DNA from: an uncultured Clostridia bacterium
GTDB taxonomy: Bacteria > Bacillota > Clostridia > Oscillospirales > Oscillospiraceae
Assembly (NCBI GenBank): GCA_946550725.1
Contig: CAMNQX010000002.1
Location: 62,001 to 126,000, forward strand
Reading direction: 5' to 3'
Length of the DNA stretch: 64,000 nucleotides
Shown: piece by piece, positions 18,013-27,200 of the stretch
Numbering within the stretch: the first letter of the stretch is position 1
Layout: every line of letters begins with the position of its first letter
Position numbers and translations under genes: made by a program
The notes under the pieces: model-generated
What the model was told of the DNA's origin: nothing
The model's database searches: none
Seen by the model: only the letters and a program-made list of their open reading frames with translations

Positions 18013-18075
18013 TATGTACTCTCTCCTTCCTCCGCCTCCATGGCCGCCACCTCTCGTGGCATTTTCGGCCCTGCT

Positions 18076-18207
18076 TTACTTCTCCTTGCTCTTGATGATC
18101 TCATCGGCCTGCTCGGCGGTGATAACGCCCTTCTTCACGGCCACGTTCACCATAGCGGCGGACCAGAGGCCGCGCTGATAGTTCTTCTTGATGGTCTCGT
18201 AATTCAT
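18076..18207 (-). CDS. XkdX-like small phage protein
   Basis: A 43-residue protein too short for the track: MNYETIKKNYQRGLW, then a short helix with VAVKKGVITAEQADEIIKS. This matches the XkdX family encoded just before lysis genes in many Firmicutes phages (function unknown, often a start-of-cassette tail protein). GAGGAGGTGATC precedes the ATG. Confidence 0.75.
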   Translation of the reverse strand: MNYETIKKNYQRGLWSAAMVNVAVKKGVITAEQADEIIKSKEK

Positions 18208-18208
18208 G

Positions 18209-18568
18209 TCAGATCACCTCCTCGTCGGGGAGACTGTTCAGCGCAAGGAACTCCAGGGCGGACGCCGTACGCTCCTCCACGGTGGGCTCGTTGGCGCCGG
18301 GAGGGTTGTCCTCGAAGTCCTCGATGGCGGCCAGAACCTCCTCGTCGGTCATGTCCTCGGTGATTGCCGCGCCGTTCTGCTTGTAGATCGCCTTGGTCTG
18401 CTCGAACTCCATCGCCGTGCCGCCGTTGATGATCCCCGTGGTGACGATCATCTTGGCGCCGGGGATCTTCACCCAGGGATACATGTTCTCCCACTCCTCC
18501 GCGGTGAAGTGCTCCCCGGAAGGGGTGTATACATCGCTCTGTTTGTCCCAAATCTGATAACGTGCCAT
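18209..18568 (-). CDS. Conserved phage protein, tail-fibre vicinity
   Basis: A 119-residue acidic protein (MARYQIWDKQSDVYTPSGEHFTAEEW...). It begins like a short beta-rich module and ends in an acidic helical tail (TDEEVLAAIEDFED). Similar small proteins follow fibre genes in Clostridia prophages and may act in fibre assembly. I do not recognise a characterised family. AAAGGAGCAATGTAAA precedes the start. Confidence 0.65.
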   Translation of the reverse strand: MARYQIWDKQSDVYTPSGEHFTAEEWENMYPWVKIPGAKMIVTTGIINGGTAMEFEQTKAIYKQNGAAITEDMTDEEVLAAIEDFEDNPPGANEPTVEERTASALEFLALNSLPDEEVI

Positions 18569-18592
18569 TTTACATTGCTCCTTTCAAAATGA

Positions 18593-19972
18593 TTATATCT
18601 GCCCCGAGAGGGTGAACCCACCCCGGCGGATATACCCGGATAGCTTCCCGCTGCTGTTCCATTCCAGAGGTTCGCGGGTGAATTGCTCGGTCGAGTGATA
18701 GCCGGTGAATTTGTACTTGGAAAAGGCGGGGATTGTAAACTTTGTTCCCTCTAATCCACTGTAAGCATCGACTACATCGTAATAAGTGCTGCCAATATCT
18801 CCCCCGCCAAACAGCGCATAATTTCCGACAGACGTTGCGGCAAGATATGTCCTTGCTTGGCTTAATGCGGTTGGAGTAGTGCGGGTTAAGGAGGCGTTAT
18901 AGGCATCAACTACGTTGGAATAGCCTACCTCTCCGCCGCCGTTCCCTCCACCGAACAGCGCATAATTTCCGACAGATGTTGCAGCAAGTAACTGTCTATT
19001 TACGCTTAGTCCTGTCCGAGTGGTACGGGTAAGTGAAGTGCTATAGGCATCGACTACAGTACTGAGACCGCTTCCTGTGCTACCTCCACCGAACAGCGCA
19101 TAGTTACCAACGGACGTTGCTGCAAGATATGTCCTTGCTTGACTTAATGCTGTTGGAGTAGTGCGGGTTAAGGAGGTGTTATAGGCATCAACTACAGCGG
19201 AAGCGCTGCTGCTAGAGGTCCCTCCTCCAAACAACGCATAGTTTCCAACAGGCGCTCCGGCCAGTCTATATCTTGCTACACTTAATGCTGTCGGCGTAGT
19301 GCGGGTTAAGGAGGTGTTATAGGCATCAACTACAGCGGAATAACCACTGCTTTTGTAGTAGCCACCGCCAAACAGCGCATAGTTACCAACAGACGCTGCG
19401 GCAAGGTCTTCTCTCGATTGACTTAACGATGTTTGGGTGGTGTGGGTCAAAGAGGTGTTATAGGCATCAACTGTACCGTATCGATTGCTGCCTTGTCGCC
19501 CACCGCCAAACAGCGCATAGTTACCAACAGACGTTGCGGCAAGACTATATCTCATCTGGCTTAATCCTACTGCCGGAGTAGTGCGGGTCAACGAGACGTT
19601 ATAGGCATCAACTGTGTCTTGACCAGCTCCCCCGTACAGTCCTCCTCCAAATAGTGCGTAGTTGCCAATTTTCGTTGCCGCAAGATTGCTTCTTGCCTGG
19701 CTTAATGCTGTTACCGTAGTACGCCCCAAGGGCGGCTCGGTCCAAACACTATTGAACGTAATATTTGTCGCCGCCCTCAGCGCGTCATCCACGGTCGGGT
19801 CCCCCGTCAACCCAAGCAGGGACGCCGTGGCGTCACTGAGAAACGTGGCCTTGTTCAGCGGCGTGCCGACTTGGGTGGGCTCGTCCGCCCGCTCGAGGGT
19901 GACATACTGCACGCTCCCGTCCGGCATGGTCATTTTGACCCGCCCCGGATAGCGCGGAATTCGGTCTTTCAT
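18593..19972 (-). CDS. Tail fibre/receptor-binding protein with seven kelch-type repeats
   Basis: 459 residues. The N-terminal ~85 residues (RIPRYPGRVKMTMPDGSVQYVTLERADEP...GTPLNKATFL) are the baseplate-attachment module common in Clostridia phage fibres. Residues about 90-425 are seven tandem repeats of 46-52 residues: ALSQARxxLAATSVGNYALFGGG, a variable loop of 6-12 residues, then VVDAYNTSLTRTTPT. This is the kelch pattern (R, hydrophobics, GG, variable loop, Y/D strand), and seven blades would close a beta-propeller. Several repeats are almost identical in DNA. The C-terminus (FTIPAFSKYKFTGYHSTEQF...) is unique. It is probably the host-recognition protein; the role is inferred from position and fold. 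Confidence 0.78.
   Translation of the reverse strand: MKDRIPRYPGRVKMTMPDGSVQYVTLERADEPTQVGTPLNKATFLSDATASLLGLTGDPTVDDALRAATNITFNSVWTEPPLGRTTVTALSQARSNLAATKIGNYALFGGGLYGGAGQDTVDAYNVSLTRTTPAVGLSQMRYSLAATSVGNYALFGGGRQGSNRYGTVDAYNTSLTHTTQTSLSQSREDLAAASVGNYALFGGGYYKSSGYSAVVDAYNTSLTRTTPTALSVARYRLAGAPVGNYALFGGGTSSSSASAVVDAYNTSLTRTTPTALSQARTYLAATSVGNYALFGGGSTGSGLSTVVDAYSTSLTRTTRTGLSVNRQLLAATSVGNYALFGGGNGGGEVGYSNVVDAYNASLTRTTPTALSQARTYLAATSVGNYALFGGGDIGSTYYDVVDAYSGLEGTKFTIPAFSKYKFTGYHSTEQFTREPLEWNSSGKLSGYIRRGGFTLSGQI
18760..19725 (-). repeat. Seven tandem ~140-156-bp kelch-coding repeats
   Basis: The string AACAGCGCATAGTT/AATTTCC (plus strand) and the flanking GTAGTGCGGGTTAAGGAG recur seven times with short variable stretches between. 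This gives a direct-repeat array inside the fibre gene. Confidence 0.85.
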
Positions 19973-20289
19973 TGCGTATCAGCTCCTTTCCCGCAGACTG
20001 GAACGTAGACGTGCGCTTTTCTGATCTCCTCGCCGATTCGATAGGTATAGGTGAGGACGTAGTTTGTGGGTCTCTTGGGCTCCAGGAGGGCGGAGAGGAC
20101 ATAGTCCCCCACGTCTCGCCGGATAACGTCACACGGGCCCTGGTCCTCAACTTCCTGGGCGGAGCGGAGGACATAGGTGGCGTCAGTGACGGCGAAGTCT
20201 TGCCCATCTGGGAGCGCCACCTCCAGGAAAACGTTCTTTCTCTCCCCGAGGATGAAAGGGATGGTTTTTGTCGGGGATGCTCCCCACAT
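19969..20289 (-). CDS. Phage tail-region protein, unknown function
   Basis: 106 residues from ATG 20289 (MWGASPTKTIPF), behind AAAGGAGGG; the track's GTG start at 20307 lies upstream of that site. The predicted beta-rich sequence (NVFLEVALPDGQDFAVTDATYVLRSAQEVE) resembles small Ig-like modules. It overlaps the fibre gene by four bases, so it is translationally coupled. No recognised function. Confidence 0.6.
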   Translation of the reverse strand: MWGASPTKTIPFILGERKNVFLEVALPDGQDFAVTDATYVLRSAQEVEDQGPCDVIRRDVGDYVLSALLEPKRPTNYVLTYTYRIGEEIRKAHVYVPVCGKGADTQ

Positions 20290-20303
20290 GGGGATCCCTC
20301 CTT

Positions 20304-20597
20304 TCACTTAAAGGTCTCCTTGATCTGCGGAGATACGCCGAAGGTCTCCCGGACATCACGGACACTCCAGCGGTCCCCGGTGCATAAAATGAACACCCTG
20401 GTCTGGAGTTTGGTGGGATCGAAGGTCACCAGGACGGTGGCAAAATAGCCCACGTTGCCGGCGGCGTCCTCCGCCCACAGCTCCATGATGTAGGTGGAGT
20501 CAGGAGCCGGTGGGACGGTGGTCACCCACCGTCCCGAGGGCTCCCGATCAAAACTGATCCGGGTCCCGTTACACTGGCCCCACAGCTTGACCACCAT
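20304..20597 (-). CDS. Small Ig-like phage tail protein
   Basis: 97 residues. WVTTVPPAPDSTYIMELWAEDAAGNVGYFATVLVTF has the DxAGN strand pattern of bacterial/phage Ig-like domains (PF13754-type). The C-terminal DRWSVRDVRETFGVS tail is a short helix. The gene sits between an Ig-like tail protein and the fibre cluster, with only 4 bp to its upstream neighbour and no clear Shine-Dalgarno, so coupling is likely. Confidence 0.65.
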   Translation of the reverse strand: MVVKLWGQCNGTRISFDREPSGRWVTTVPPAPDSTYIMELWAEDAAGNVGYFATVLVTFDPTKLQTRVFILCTGDRWSVRDVRETFGVSPQIKETFK

Positions 20598-20601
20598 CGG
20601 C

Positions 20602-21507
20602 TCAGGTATCCGAGACGACCACGGTGACCACGTAGGTCTTGCCGGCGTCCACGGGGTTGGGCACCAGGGTCACGGACTCGATCACAGGGATGGAGGTGTC
20701 CAGGGTCACCGTCCTGGAGACCGTGGTGGTCTTCCCTGCCGCGTCGGTGGCTGTGACCTGAATGGTGTTGGCTCCCTCGCTGAGGGTGACCGAGGTGGAG
20801 AAGCTGCCGTCGGGGTTGACCGTGATGGCGTTCGCGGCGGCGCCGTTCACCGAGACCTTCAGGGTCACGGGAGAGCTGGTGGCGTCGTTGGTGGTGCCCT
20901 CCACCTGGACGGCGCTCTTGTTGGTGATGGTACCATCCACAGGCGCGGCAATGTTCAGGGTGGGCGGCACAGTGTCGATGGTCACCGACACGCTCACGGG
21001 GGCAGCCGCGTTGCCGTCGTTGTCGCTGACGCTGAAGCTGAAGGTGTGAGCGCCCTCACCCAGAGCTGCGGTCGGGGTATACTCACAGGAGTAGCCGTTG
21101 GTGGCCTGGGTCTTGGTGATGCCCGAGGTGATCACGCTGCCGCCATCGATCTTGATGCCGATGGTGGCCGGGTCGATCCCGGAATCGGGGTCGGTGACCG
21201 TCCACTTGATGGTAGGCTGGGCCGACGTGATGTACGCCCCCGCCGTGGGGTAGGTCACGACCACGGTGGGCTTGTTTTTCTCCAGGACGCGCAGGGCTAG
21301 GCCCGGAAACTCGGTCACAGTGCCCGTGGCCTTGTTCCCGGCGGTGTCCTCCACCACTACTGTACCGTGGAATTTGTGGTCGGAGTTCGCGTTCCAGCTG
21401 GTGGTGTTGGGGGCCACCACGGTACCCTTATAAGAGCCAGAGGCACTGTCCAGGGTCAGGTCCACGGTCTGTCCGTTCAGGGTGAATTTAACCGATTTGA
21501 TGGACAT
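20602..21507 (-). CDS. Multi-Ig-domain phage tail protein
   Basis: 301 residues built of three or four Ig-like beta-sandwiches: an N-terminal module (VKFTLNGQTVDLTLDSASGSYKGTV), one with PTIKWTVTDPDSGIDPATIGIKIDG, and one with PPTLNIAAPVDGTITNKSAVQVEGTTND, ending VTLVPNPVDAGKTYVVTVVV. There are no catalytic features. Such proteins decorate phage tails and are proposed to bind carbohydrates or mucus. AAAAAGGAGTGACCC precedes the ATG. Confidence 0.75.
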   Translation of the reverse strand: MSIKSVKFTLNGQTVDLTLDSASGSYKGTVVAPNTTSWNANSDHKFHGTVVVEDTAGNKATGTVTEFPGLALRVLEKNKPTVVVTYPTAGAYITSAQPTIKWTVTDPDSGIDPATIGIKIDGGSVITSGITKTQATNGYSCEYTPTAALGEGAHTFSFSVSDNDGNAAAPVSVSVTIDTVPPTLNIAAPVDGTITNKSAVQVEGTTNDATSSPVTLKVSVNGAAANAITVNPDGSFSTSVTLSEGANTIQVTATDAAGKTTTVSRTVTLDTSIPVIESVTLVPNPVDAGKTYVVTVVVSDT

Positions 21508-21531
21508 TTTGGGTCACTCCTTTTTCAAAGT

Positions 21532-21705
21532 TTAAGGCCATTCTCCAGCCTCCACTGTGCCGGAATAGGGGTAGACTGGGGAGAGGATCTTGGTGATCTC
21601 CTCCACAGTGACGGCAATCGCGTAAGTCGCACCGGCCGCCACGGTGGTTGGACTGAGGCCTGCGGTTCGGATCACCGGCAGGGTGATCACGGTGGGATTA
21701 TCCAT
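21532..21705 (-). CDS. Small phage tail protein, unknown
   Basis: 57 residues from ATG 21705 (MDNPTVITLPVIRTAGLSP), which has GGAGGTG upstream and overlaps the preceding stop by 8 bp. The track frame starts further upstream inside that gene. VAAGATYAIAVTVEEITKIL suggests one beta-hairpin domain. No family recognised. Confidence 0.6.
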   Translation of the reverse strand: MDNPTVITLPVIRTAGLSPTTVAAGATYAIAVTVEEITKILSPVYPYSGTVEAGEWP

Positions 21706-22219
21706 ACGCCGGCACCTCCCCACACTCCACCTCACCGCTATAGATCCAGGCCTGCTCCATATTCTGGATAAGCTGCTCCACATCGGCCAGGATCTTCTCC
21801 ACGGCGTTGGCGTCCTGCCAGGTGAAGGCCGGCAAGTCGTCTGGCACCTGAAGCGTGTCCGGAAACACGGGAACCACAGAGCGGATCTTTTCTACCTGGG
21901 CCAAGTAGCTTTGGAGCTGGACCATGGTGGGCACGTCGGGAAGTTCTCCCCCCACCCAGTCGGTTTTGACCGACACATCCACCGAGTAGCCGTGGGTCTC
22001 AAACCACTGGGCCAGATACTGCAGCGCAGCCCCCACCCGGTTCAGGTCGGAGGCGTTATAGGCGCCCTTCAGTCCGGCGTCCCACTCGGCCTTCTCGCTC
22101 GGCGTTCCAATAAATATCGGCTTGCCGTCGTTTCCCGGGACCCAGAGCTTGGCGAGGGTGTATACCCGCTCCACGTCGGCGGCGGTGCGGTCGTAGATCA
22201 AGGTATCAATGACGGACAC
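21698..22219 (-). CDS. Conserved Clostridia-phage baseplate-region protein
   Basis: 173 residues from GTG 22219 behind AGGAGGGG. MSVIDTLIYDRTAADVERVYTL, KAEWDAGLKGAYNASDLNRVGAAL and the C-terminal NAVEKILADVEQLIQNMEQAWIYSGEVECGE are conserved in phages of this group. No catalytic motif is visible and the structural role is unknown. A tail-tip or fibre-adaptor function is suggested by position after the large baseplate protein. Confidence 0.65.
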   Translation of the reverse strand: MSVIDTLIYDRTAADVERVYTLAKLWVPGNDGKPIFIGTPSEKAEWDAGLKGAYNASDLNRVGAALQYLAQWFETHGYSVDVSVKTDWVGGELPDVPTMVQLQSYLAQVEKIRSVVPVFPDTLQVPDDLPAFTWQDANAVEKILADVEQLIQNMEQAWIYSGEVECGEVPAYG

Positions 22220-22231
22220 GTTTTCCCCTCC

Positions 22232-23824
22232 TTACTGGGCCTCGGCGGGTGGTACTAAAAACTGGCTCTTGCATCCAGCCAGTATCCCGCCGAAGATGTT
22301 CAGGGTCTGGTAGATCCTGCGGCCCTGGGTGGTGGCCTGGGGATTGAGTTCCACCGTGTCCCAGTCGCCGATCTCGCTGGATGGGTCGCCCCGGCCGGTG
22401 GTGGAAATCTTCTGACCGCCATACCAGGAAAGTATCTGCTCAGCCACGGCCTTGGCCTGGGTCTGGGTGTGGACGAAGGGGTTGTTGACGGTGAGGTTCT
22501 GGGAGCTGGACTCCCGCCCGGCGGCGGTGTAGACCGGGGGTTTCTCGCTGCCGTCAAAGATGGTCACGGTGACCGAGGCCATATCCTTGTTGGCTGCGAT
22601 CTGAGGATAGGCGGTCAGGTTGTCCAGAGTGAGCGTGGTGCCCAGATTGGACACCGGCTCCACCACCAGGTCGCCGGTCTGATTCCCCGCCCGGGGCCAG
22701 GCCCCGGCGATCATGCAGGCGTACCGTAGTATGTCCCCACAGCTCAGGCCGGTGATGTCCTCGGCGCTGTTGGCGGTCACCGCCGTGTTGGCGATGGAGG
22801 GGACCACGGTGTACTTGCCCACAAAGTTGACCCCCAACTGGGCCACCACGGCCTCCACCCACCCCCGCAAGGTGGTGGGAAGGGCCTCCGGGAGGACAAA
22901 GCTCCGGCCCGTGAGCAGGCCGATGATGTCCACCATGGTCCACGTCATGGAGAGGGACGCGGCCCCGGTTTTCCAGCCTCCCTGGTACTGGTAGTAGACC
23001 CCTACCGGGAGGAACTCGTCGGTGCCGTCCGGGAGCCGGACCCCCATGGAGATCTGGATGCCCTGCCGGTCCTCCAGGGAGGCGATCAGGCCTCCTGGCT
23101 GCCCCGGGTCAAAGCGGTGGGCGGAGTTGTCCATGGCGATGGTCATAGTGCCGTAAGGCAGCGAGACGCAGGATGGGTCCCCCTGCTGCTTAATGTCTAC
23201 GCTCACCAGGTCGTCATTGTCCCATGTCTCGTAGATGCCCAGGACCACCTCAGACACCCGGGCCATGCGGCCCGGGATGCCGGAGGCCTGAAAGATCACC
23301 CGCAGCGCCGTGGGGTCATGGACCGTAAAATCGTAAAAGCTGACGCTCTTGGCGGTGTTGCCGACGACCTCCCGGCTCCACCCCACCGTCTCTCCGGAGA
23401 GGACCTGCACCGTGAAGTTGGACGGCAAACCGTAGATGGGATCTGTCTCAAAAAATACGGCGCAGGCCTGCAGGATGGAGACCCCGGAAAAGTTGACCTC
23501 CACCCATGGGCCGCTCTGGTATGTACCCTCGCCATCCGAGGCCGCGGCGGAGGTAAACGCCTGCTGGCCCTGGACGGGGCCGTTGCCGTAGATTTCCCGG
23601 CTGCTGTCCAGGGGCCAGGCGTTTGGTTCCAGGGTGGCATAGGGGTGGGATTGGGCAAAGACCTTGTCGGTGAGCTGGGAGAGTTGGGCAAAGGGAGCGG
23701 CGCCGCCGCTGGCGGGGACCCCCTCCACGATATCGGGGGAGATGACCTCCACCACGGCCCGAGCCACCACCCGCCGGGAATCTGCAACCACAGCCTCCCG
23801 GAAAGCTGGCGAGGCGTTAAGCAT
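22232..23824 (-). CDS. Phage tail tip/baseplate protein
   Basis: 530 residues from ATG 23824 (MLNASPAFREAV), which has GGGAGGTG upstream; the track adds 23 residues in front. The N-terminal half contains a discoidin-like stretch (GPWVEVNFSGVSILQACAVFFE...TALRVIFQASG). The C-terminal half resembles tail-hub domains (GDILRYACMIAGAW...; TQAKAVAEQILSWYGGQK). By order (tape measure, distal-tail-like, this gene) it is the equivalent of the tail-associated hub protein. No peptidase motif is evident. Confidence 0.7.
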   Translation of the reverse strand: MLNASPAFREAVVADSRRVVARAVVEVISPDIVEGVPASGGAAPFAQLSQLTDKVFAQSHPYATLEPNAWPLDSSREIYGNGPVQGQQAFTSAAASDGEGTYQSGPWVEVNFSGVSILQACAVFFETDPIYGLPSNFTVQVLSGETVGWSREVVGNTAKSVSFYDFTVHDPTALRVIFQASGIPGRMARVSEVVLGIYETWDNDDLVSVDIKQQGDPSCVSLPYGTMTIAMDNSAHRFDPGQPGGLIASLEDRQGIQISMGVRLPDGTDEFLPVGVYYQYQGGWKTGAASLSMTWTMVDIIGLLTGRSFVLPEALPTTLRGWVEAVVAQLGVNFVGKYTVVPSIANTAVTANSAEDITGLSCGDILRYACMIAGAWPRAGNQTGDLVVEPVSNLGTTLTLDNLTAYPQIAANKDMASVTVTIFDGSEKPPVYTAAGRESSSQNLTVNNPFVHTQTQAKAVAEQILSWYGGQKISTTGRGDPSSEIGDWDTVELNPQATTQGRRIYQTLNIFGGILAGCKSQFLVPPAEAQ

Positions 23825-24191
23825 GGGCAGACACCTCCCGGAGGGTGAAGGCGATATTGTGCCAGTATGCCTTGCCGTTTCGGCTGAAAGCAAAAGTGGG
23901 GTTGGTCAGCTGGGTCTTGAGAAACCGGGACGTGACCAGCGTGTCCCCAGTGTCCGGCAAGTAGCTCACCGGGAAGGATCCGCCAGAGCGGAGGACGTTA
24001 AGCAGCGGCCTGCAGAGCTCGTCCCCAAGATAGTCATAGCTCCAGGAGATTATCTGGACCTTGCCCCTCAGCTCGGTCACCAGGCGGGGAGAGATCATCT
24101 CCAGCTGGGTGCCGATGTCCTGCTCATAGCAGCTGTAGCGGTCCCGGCTCGTCTCGGGGAGCACCAGACCGTTGATAATAAGCTGGGTCAT
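23817..24191 (-). CDS. Phage distal-tail-like protein
   Basis: 124 residues, ATG 24191 behind GGAGATAACCCC. MTQLIINGLVLPETSRDRYSCYE and SWSYDYLGDELCRPLLNVLRSGGSFPVSYL fit small tail proteins located between tape measure and hub. The assignment rests on gene order. It overlaps the hub gene by 8 bp. Confidence 0.6.
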   Translation of the reverse strand: MTQLIINGLVLPETSRDRYSCYEQDIGTQLEMISPRLVTELRGKVQIISWSYDYLGDELCRPLLNVLRSGGSFPVSYLPDTGDTLVTSRFLKTQLTNPTFAFSRNGKAYWHNIAFTLREVSAHA

Positions 24192-24208
24192 GGGGTTATC
24201 TCCTTCCC

Positions 24209-24227
24209 GGTGTCCAAGTTGGACACC
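24209..24227. repeat. 19-bp palindrome, site 1
   Basis: GGTGTCCAAGTTGGACACC, a perfect dyad with one central base, sits in the 36-bp gap immediately after the tape-measure stop. Confidence 0.9.
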
Positions 24228-27200
24228 TTACATCGCGTCGCTGGGATCATCCCGCATGGCGGCCCGCAGGTCGGGGAGCAGCCACCGGGCCACGGTCATG
24301 CCCTCCGGGGTCTGGAGCACAATGGTGGCAGACTGGGGGAGGTTGGACCCAGCGCCGGTTACGGCAGTCTGGACACCGTTGACCATGCCAGCCATCAGGT
24401 CGGCAAAGTCAGGCTGGGCGTTGGAGGCCGTCAAGCCGGGCACAGTCAGGTTGGCGGAAACCGCCCCTGCGTCGAAGTTGAGCCCGGACTGAATCTCCCT
24501 CCGCACCTTGGCAAAGTCCTCTTCCCAGCCCTGCGCCAGGCCCAAGGCCATATTGCCGCCGATGGACGCGAACACGGTGGAGGGGGAGTGGATGCCCAGT
24601 GTGTCCTTGGCTGCCGCGATGGTCGCCTTTGCCATCTCCACCGCCGCGTTGATGACGGTGCTGTTGTGGTCCCGGATTCCCTGCGCCAGGCCGTCCACCA
24701 GGGACTTGCCGATGTCGGGGGCGTTAGAATCAAAGAGCTGCTCCAGCGCCTGCATCTGCTCGGTCACCTTTTGGTCCGTCTCGTCCTTCAGACTGGCTAG
24801 CTCCTTCTCCGCCTGGGCCGCCGCCAGCTCGTGCTTTTTGGCGTAGAGGTCGGTGTAGGTCTGGAGCTGGTCGTCGTCCATGTTGAGCAGCGCGTCCAGC
24901 TGTCCGGCGACCTTTGGCCCCATCGCCCTGATCTCCTCGATCAAGTCGTCCGGGACAAAGGAGCGCTCCGCCAGTTGGTCCAGGCCGGCGTAAAAGCTAC
25001 CCAGGCTCTCAACCTGGCTGTCCAGGTTTTTGATCAGCTCTTTGGCGCTGACCTTCTCCGCCTCGGCGGCCTTATTAAACAGACCGTAGATGCCATAGAT
25101 GGACTCCGTCCGCTTAGCCAAGGCATCGTCATATTCCTTCTGGATCGTTTCCGCGGTCGCAAAGATCTCTTTCGCCGAGGCCTCGAACTCGGTCATCACC
25201 TTCTCGCGGAGGCTATATACCTGCTCCTCGGCCTTTTGGTATTGTTCCGATCCCGCCAGGACCCGCTTCTGGGCGTCCTCCCAGATAGCCAGCTGCTCGG
25301 CTGTGGTCGTGCCCTGGAGCTTGACTGCCTTCTGTGCGCTGCTGATGACTGCGTCATCATGCTCCTTCTGGATCTGTTGCCGCAGGTCAAAGATCTGCTC
25401 CTCCGCATCGGCATACTGCTGGGATCCCTTGACAAACTGGCTCTGGATGGTTTCCCAAACATCCACCTGGTCCTGCAGCGATAGCTGCAAATACTTGGTG
25501 TTCTTGTCCAGCCAGTCCTTAGAGGCGGTGTAGACGTTTTTCGCCAGGGCGTCGGCGGCCTTTGTCGCCTTGTTGGAGCTCTTATCGAGACCCTGGGCCA
25601 CGCCAAGCCCCATGTTATAGCCAATCTGGTCCCTGAACAGCGTAGAGGGAGAGTGGATGCCCAGGAAGCTCTTGACGCTGTCCACGATGCCGCCGAAAAA
25701 TCCTGTGACCTTCTCCTTGATCCAGCCCGCCATCCCCGTGATGCCCTCCCAGATGCCGGACACAATGTTTTTGCCGATGTCCATGATCTTAGAGGCATAG
25801 GTGGCAAAGCCATTGACGATGGCGGAGATGATCTGGGGGATAGACTGGACCAGCTGCGGGATAGCCTGGATAAGTCCAGCGGCTAGTTTGACGATCAGGT
25901 CAATTCCCGCCTGGATGATTTTGGGGAGGTTATTGGCAATGCCCATCACCAGGTTCTGGATGATGACGGGGGCCTGCTCCACCAGCCGGGGAAGCCCCTC
26001 GATCAGCCCGTCAGCCAAGGCCATGATCAGACCAATGGCGGAATCCACCATCTTGCCCAGGCTGTCCGGGTCGGTCAGGGTCTCAGCCAACTGCAAAATG
26101 GCGTCGATAGCCACTGGGATGAGCTCCGGGAGCTGCTCGGTGAGGCCGTCCGCCAGCGTGGTGATGATGGTGATAGCGCTGTCCAAGAGCTCAGGCGCCT
26201 TTTCGATCAGACTGGTAGCCAAAGTATTGACGGCGTCCAGTGCCACCGGCACCAGAACAGGAAGCGCCTCCATGAGGCCGTCTACCAAACCATCGATGAG
26301 GGCGGTGGCGGCGTCCAGCAAGGCCGGCACTACATCCTCCACCAGGCCCGGCAGTTCCTCCGCGATCACTGGGGCCAGCTGCTTGATGGCTTCTCCCATG
26401 CCGGACAGAGCCTGCTCCAGCACCGGGAGGATATTCTGACCCAGAGTGACCACGCTGTCCACCAGGTTGGTGATAAGCTGGTCCATGTCGGCGTCCTCGT
26501 CTGCCATTCCGGTAATCAGGTTGCTCCAGGCCGCCTTCATGGCGTTGGCGCTGCCCTCGATGGTGGTGCTGGCTTCCTGGGCCGTGGCACCGGCGATGCC
26601 CATGTTTTCCTGGACCAGGTGGATGGCTTCCACCACGTCGGCGTAGTTGGAGATATCAAATTTGCGCCCCATCGCACTGGGGAGTTGCTCCGCATCTTTG
26701 AGGAGCCGCTCCATCTCGCTCTTGGTGCCGCCGTACCCCAGCTTGAGGTTGTCCAGCATGGTGTAGTTTTGCTTGGCAAAACCCTGATAGGCAAACTGGA
26801 TAGATTCCATGGAGGTGCCCATCTTGTTGGCGTTGTCAGCCATGTCGGTGATGGCGACGTCGGCGACCTGGGCGGCTTTTGCCGTGTCTCCGTCCAGGGA
26901 GGCGATCAGCGCCGCCGAGAAAGAGGTCACCGTCTCCATATAGTCGTTGGCTGAGAGCCCGGCGGTCTTGTAGGCGTCGTTGGCGTTCTTGAGCACCTCC
27001 GCCTGGGCTGTCTCCAGCTGGCGGTAGGTGCTCTCCACTTCGGCAACGGTCTTGCCCTGGTCTGCCGCGTACTCCTGCAGGCTCTTGCCGCCTGCGCCGA
27101 AGAGGGTCTCCACACCGCCCACCAGCTGCTCATATTCCGCATAGCCTTCCAGCGACTGCTTTGCCAGCGCACCGATGGCTGCGCTGGCAGCCGCCAGACC

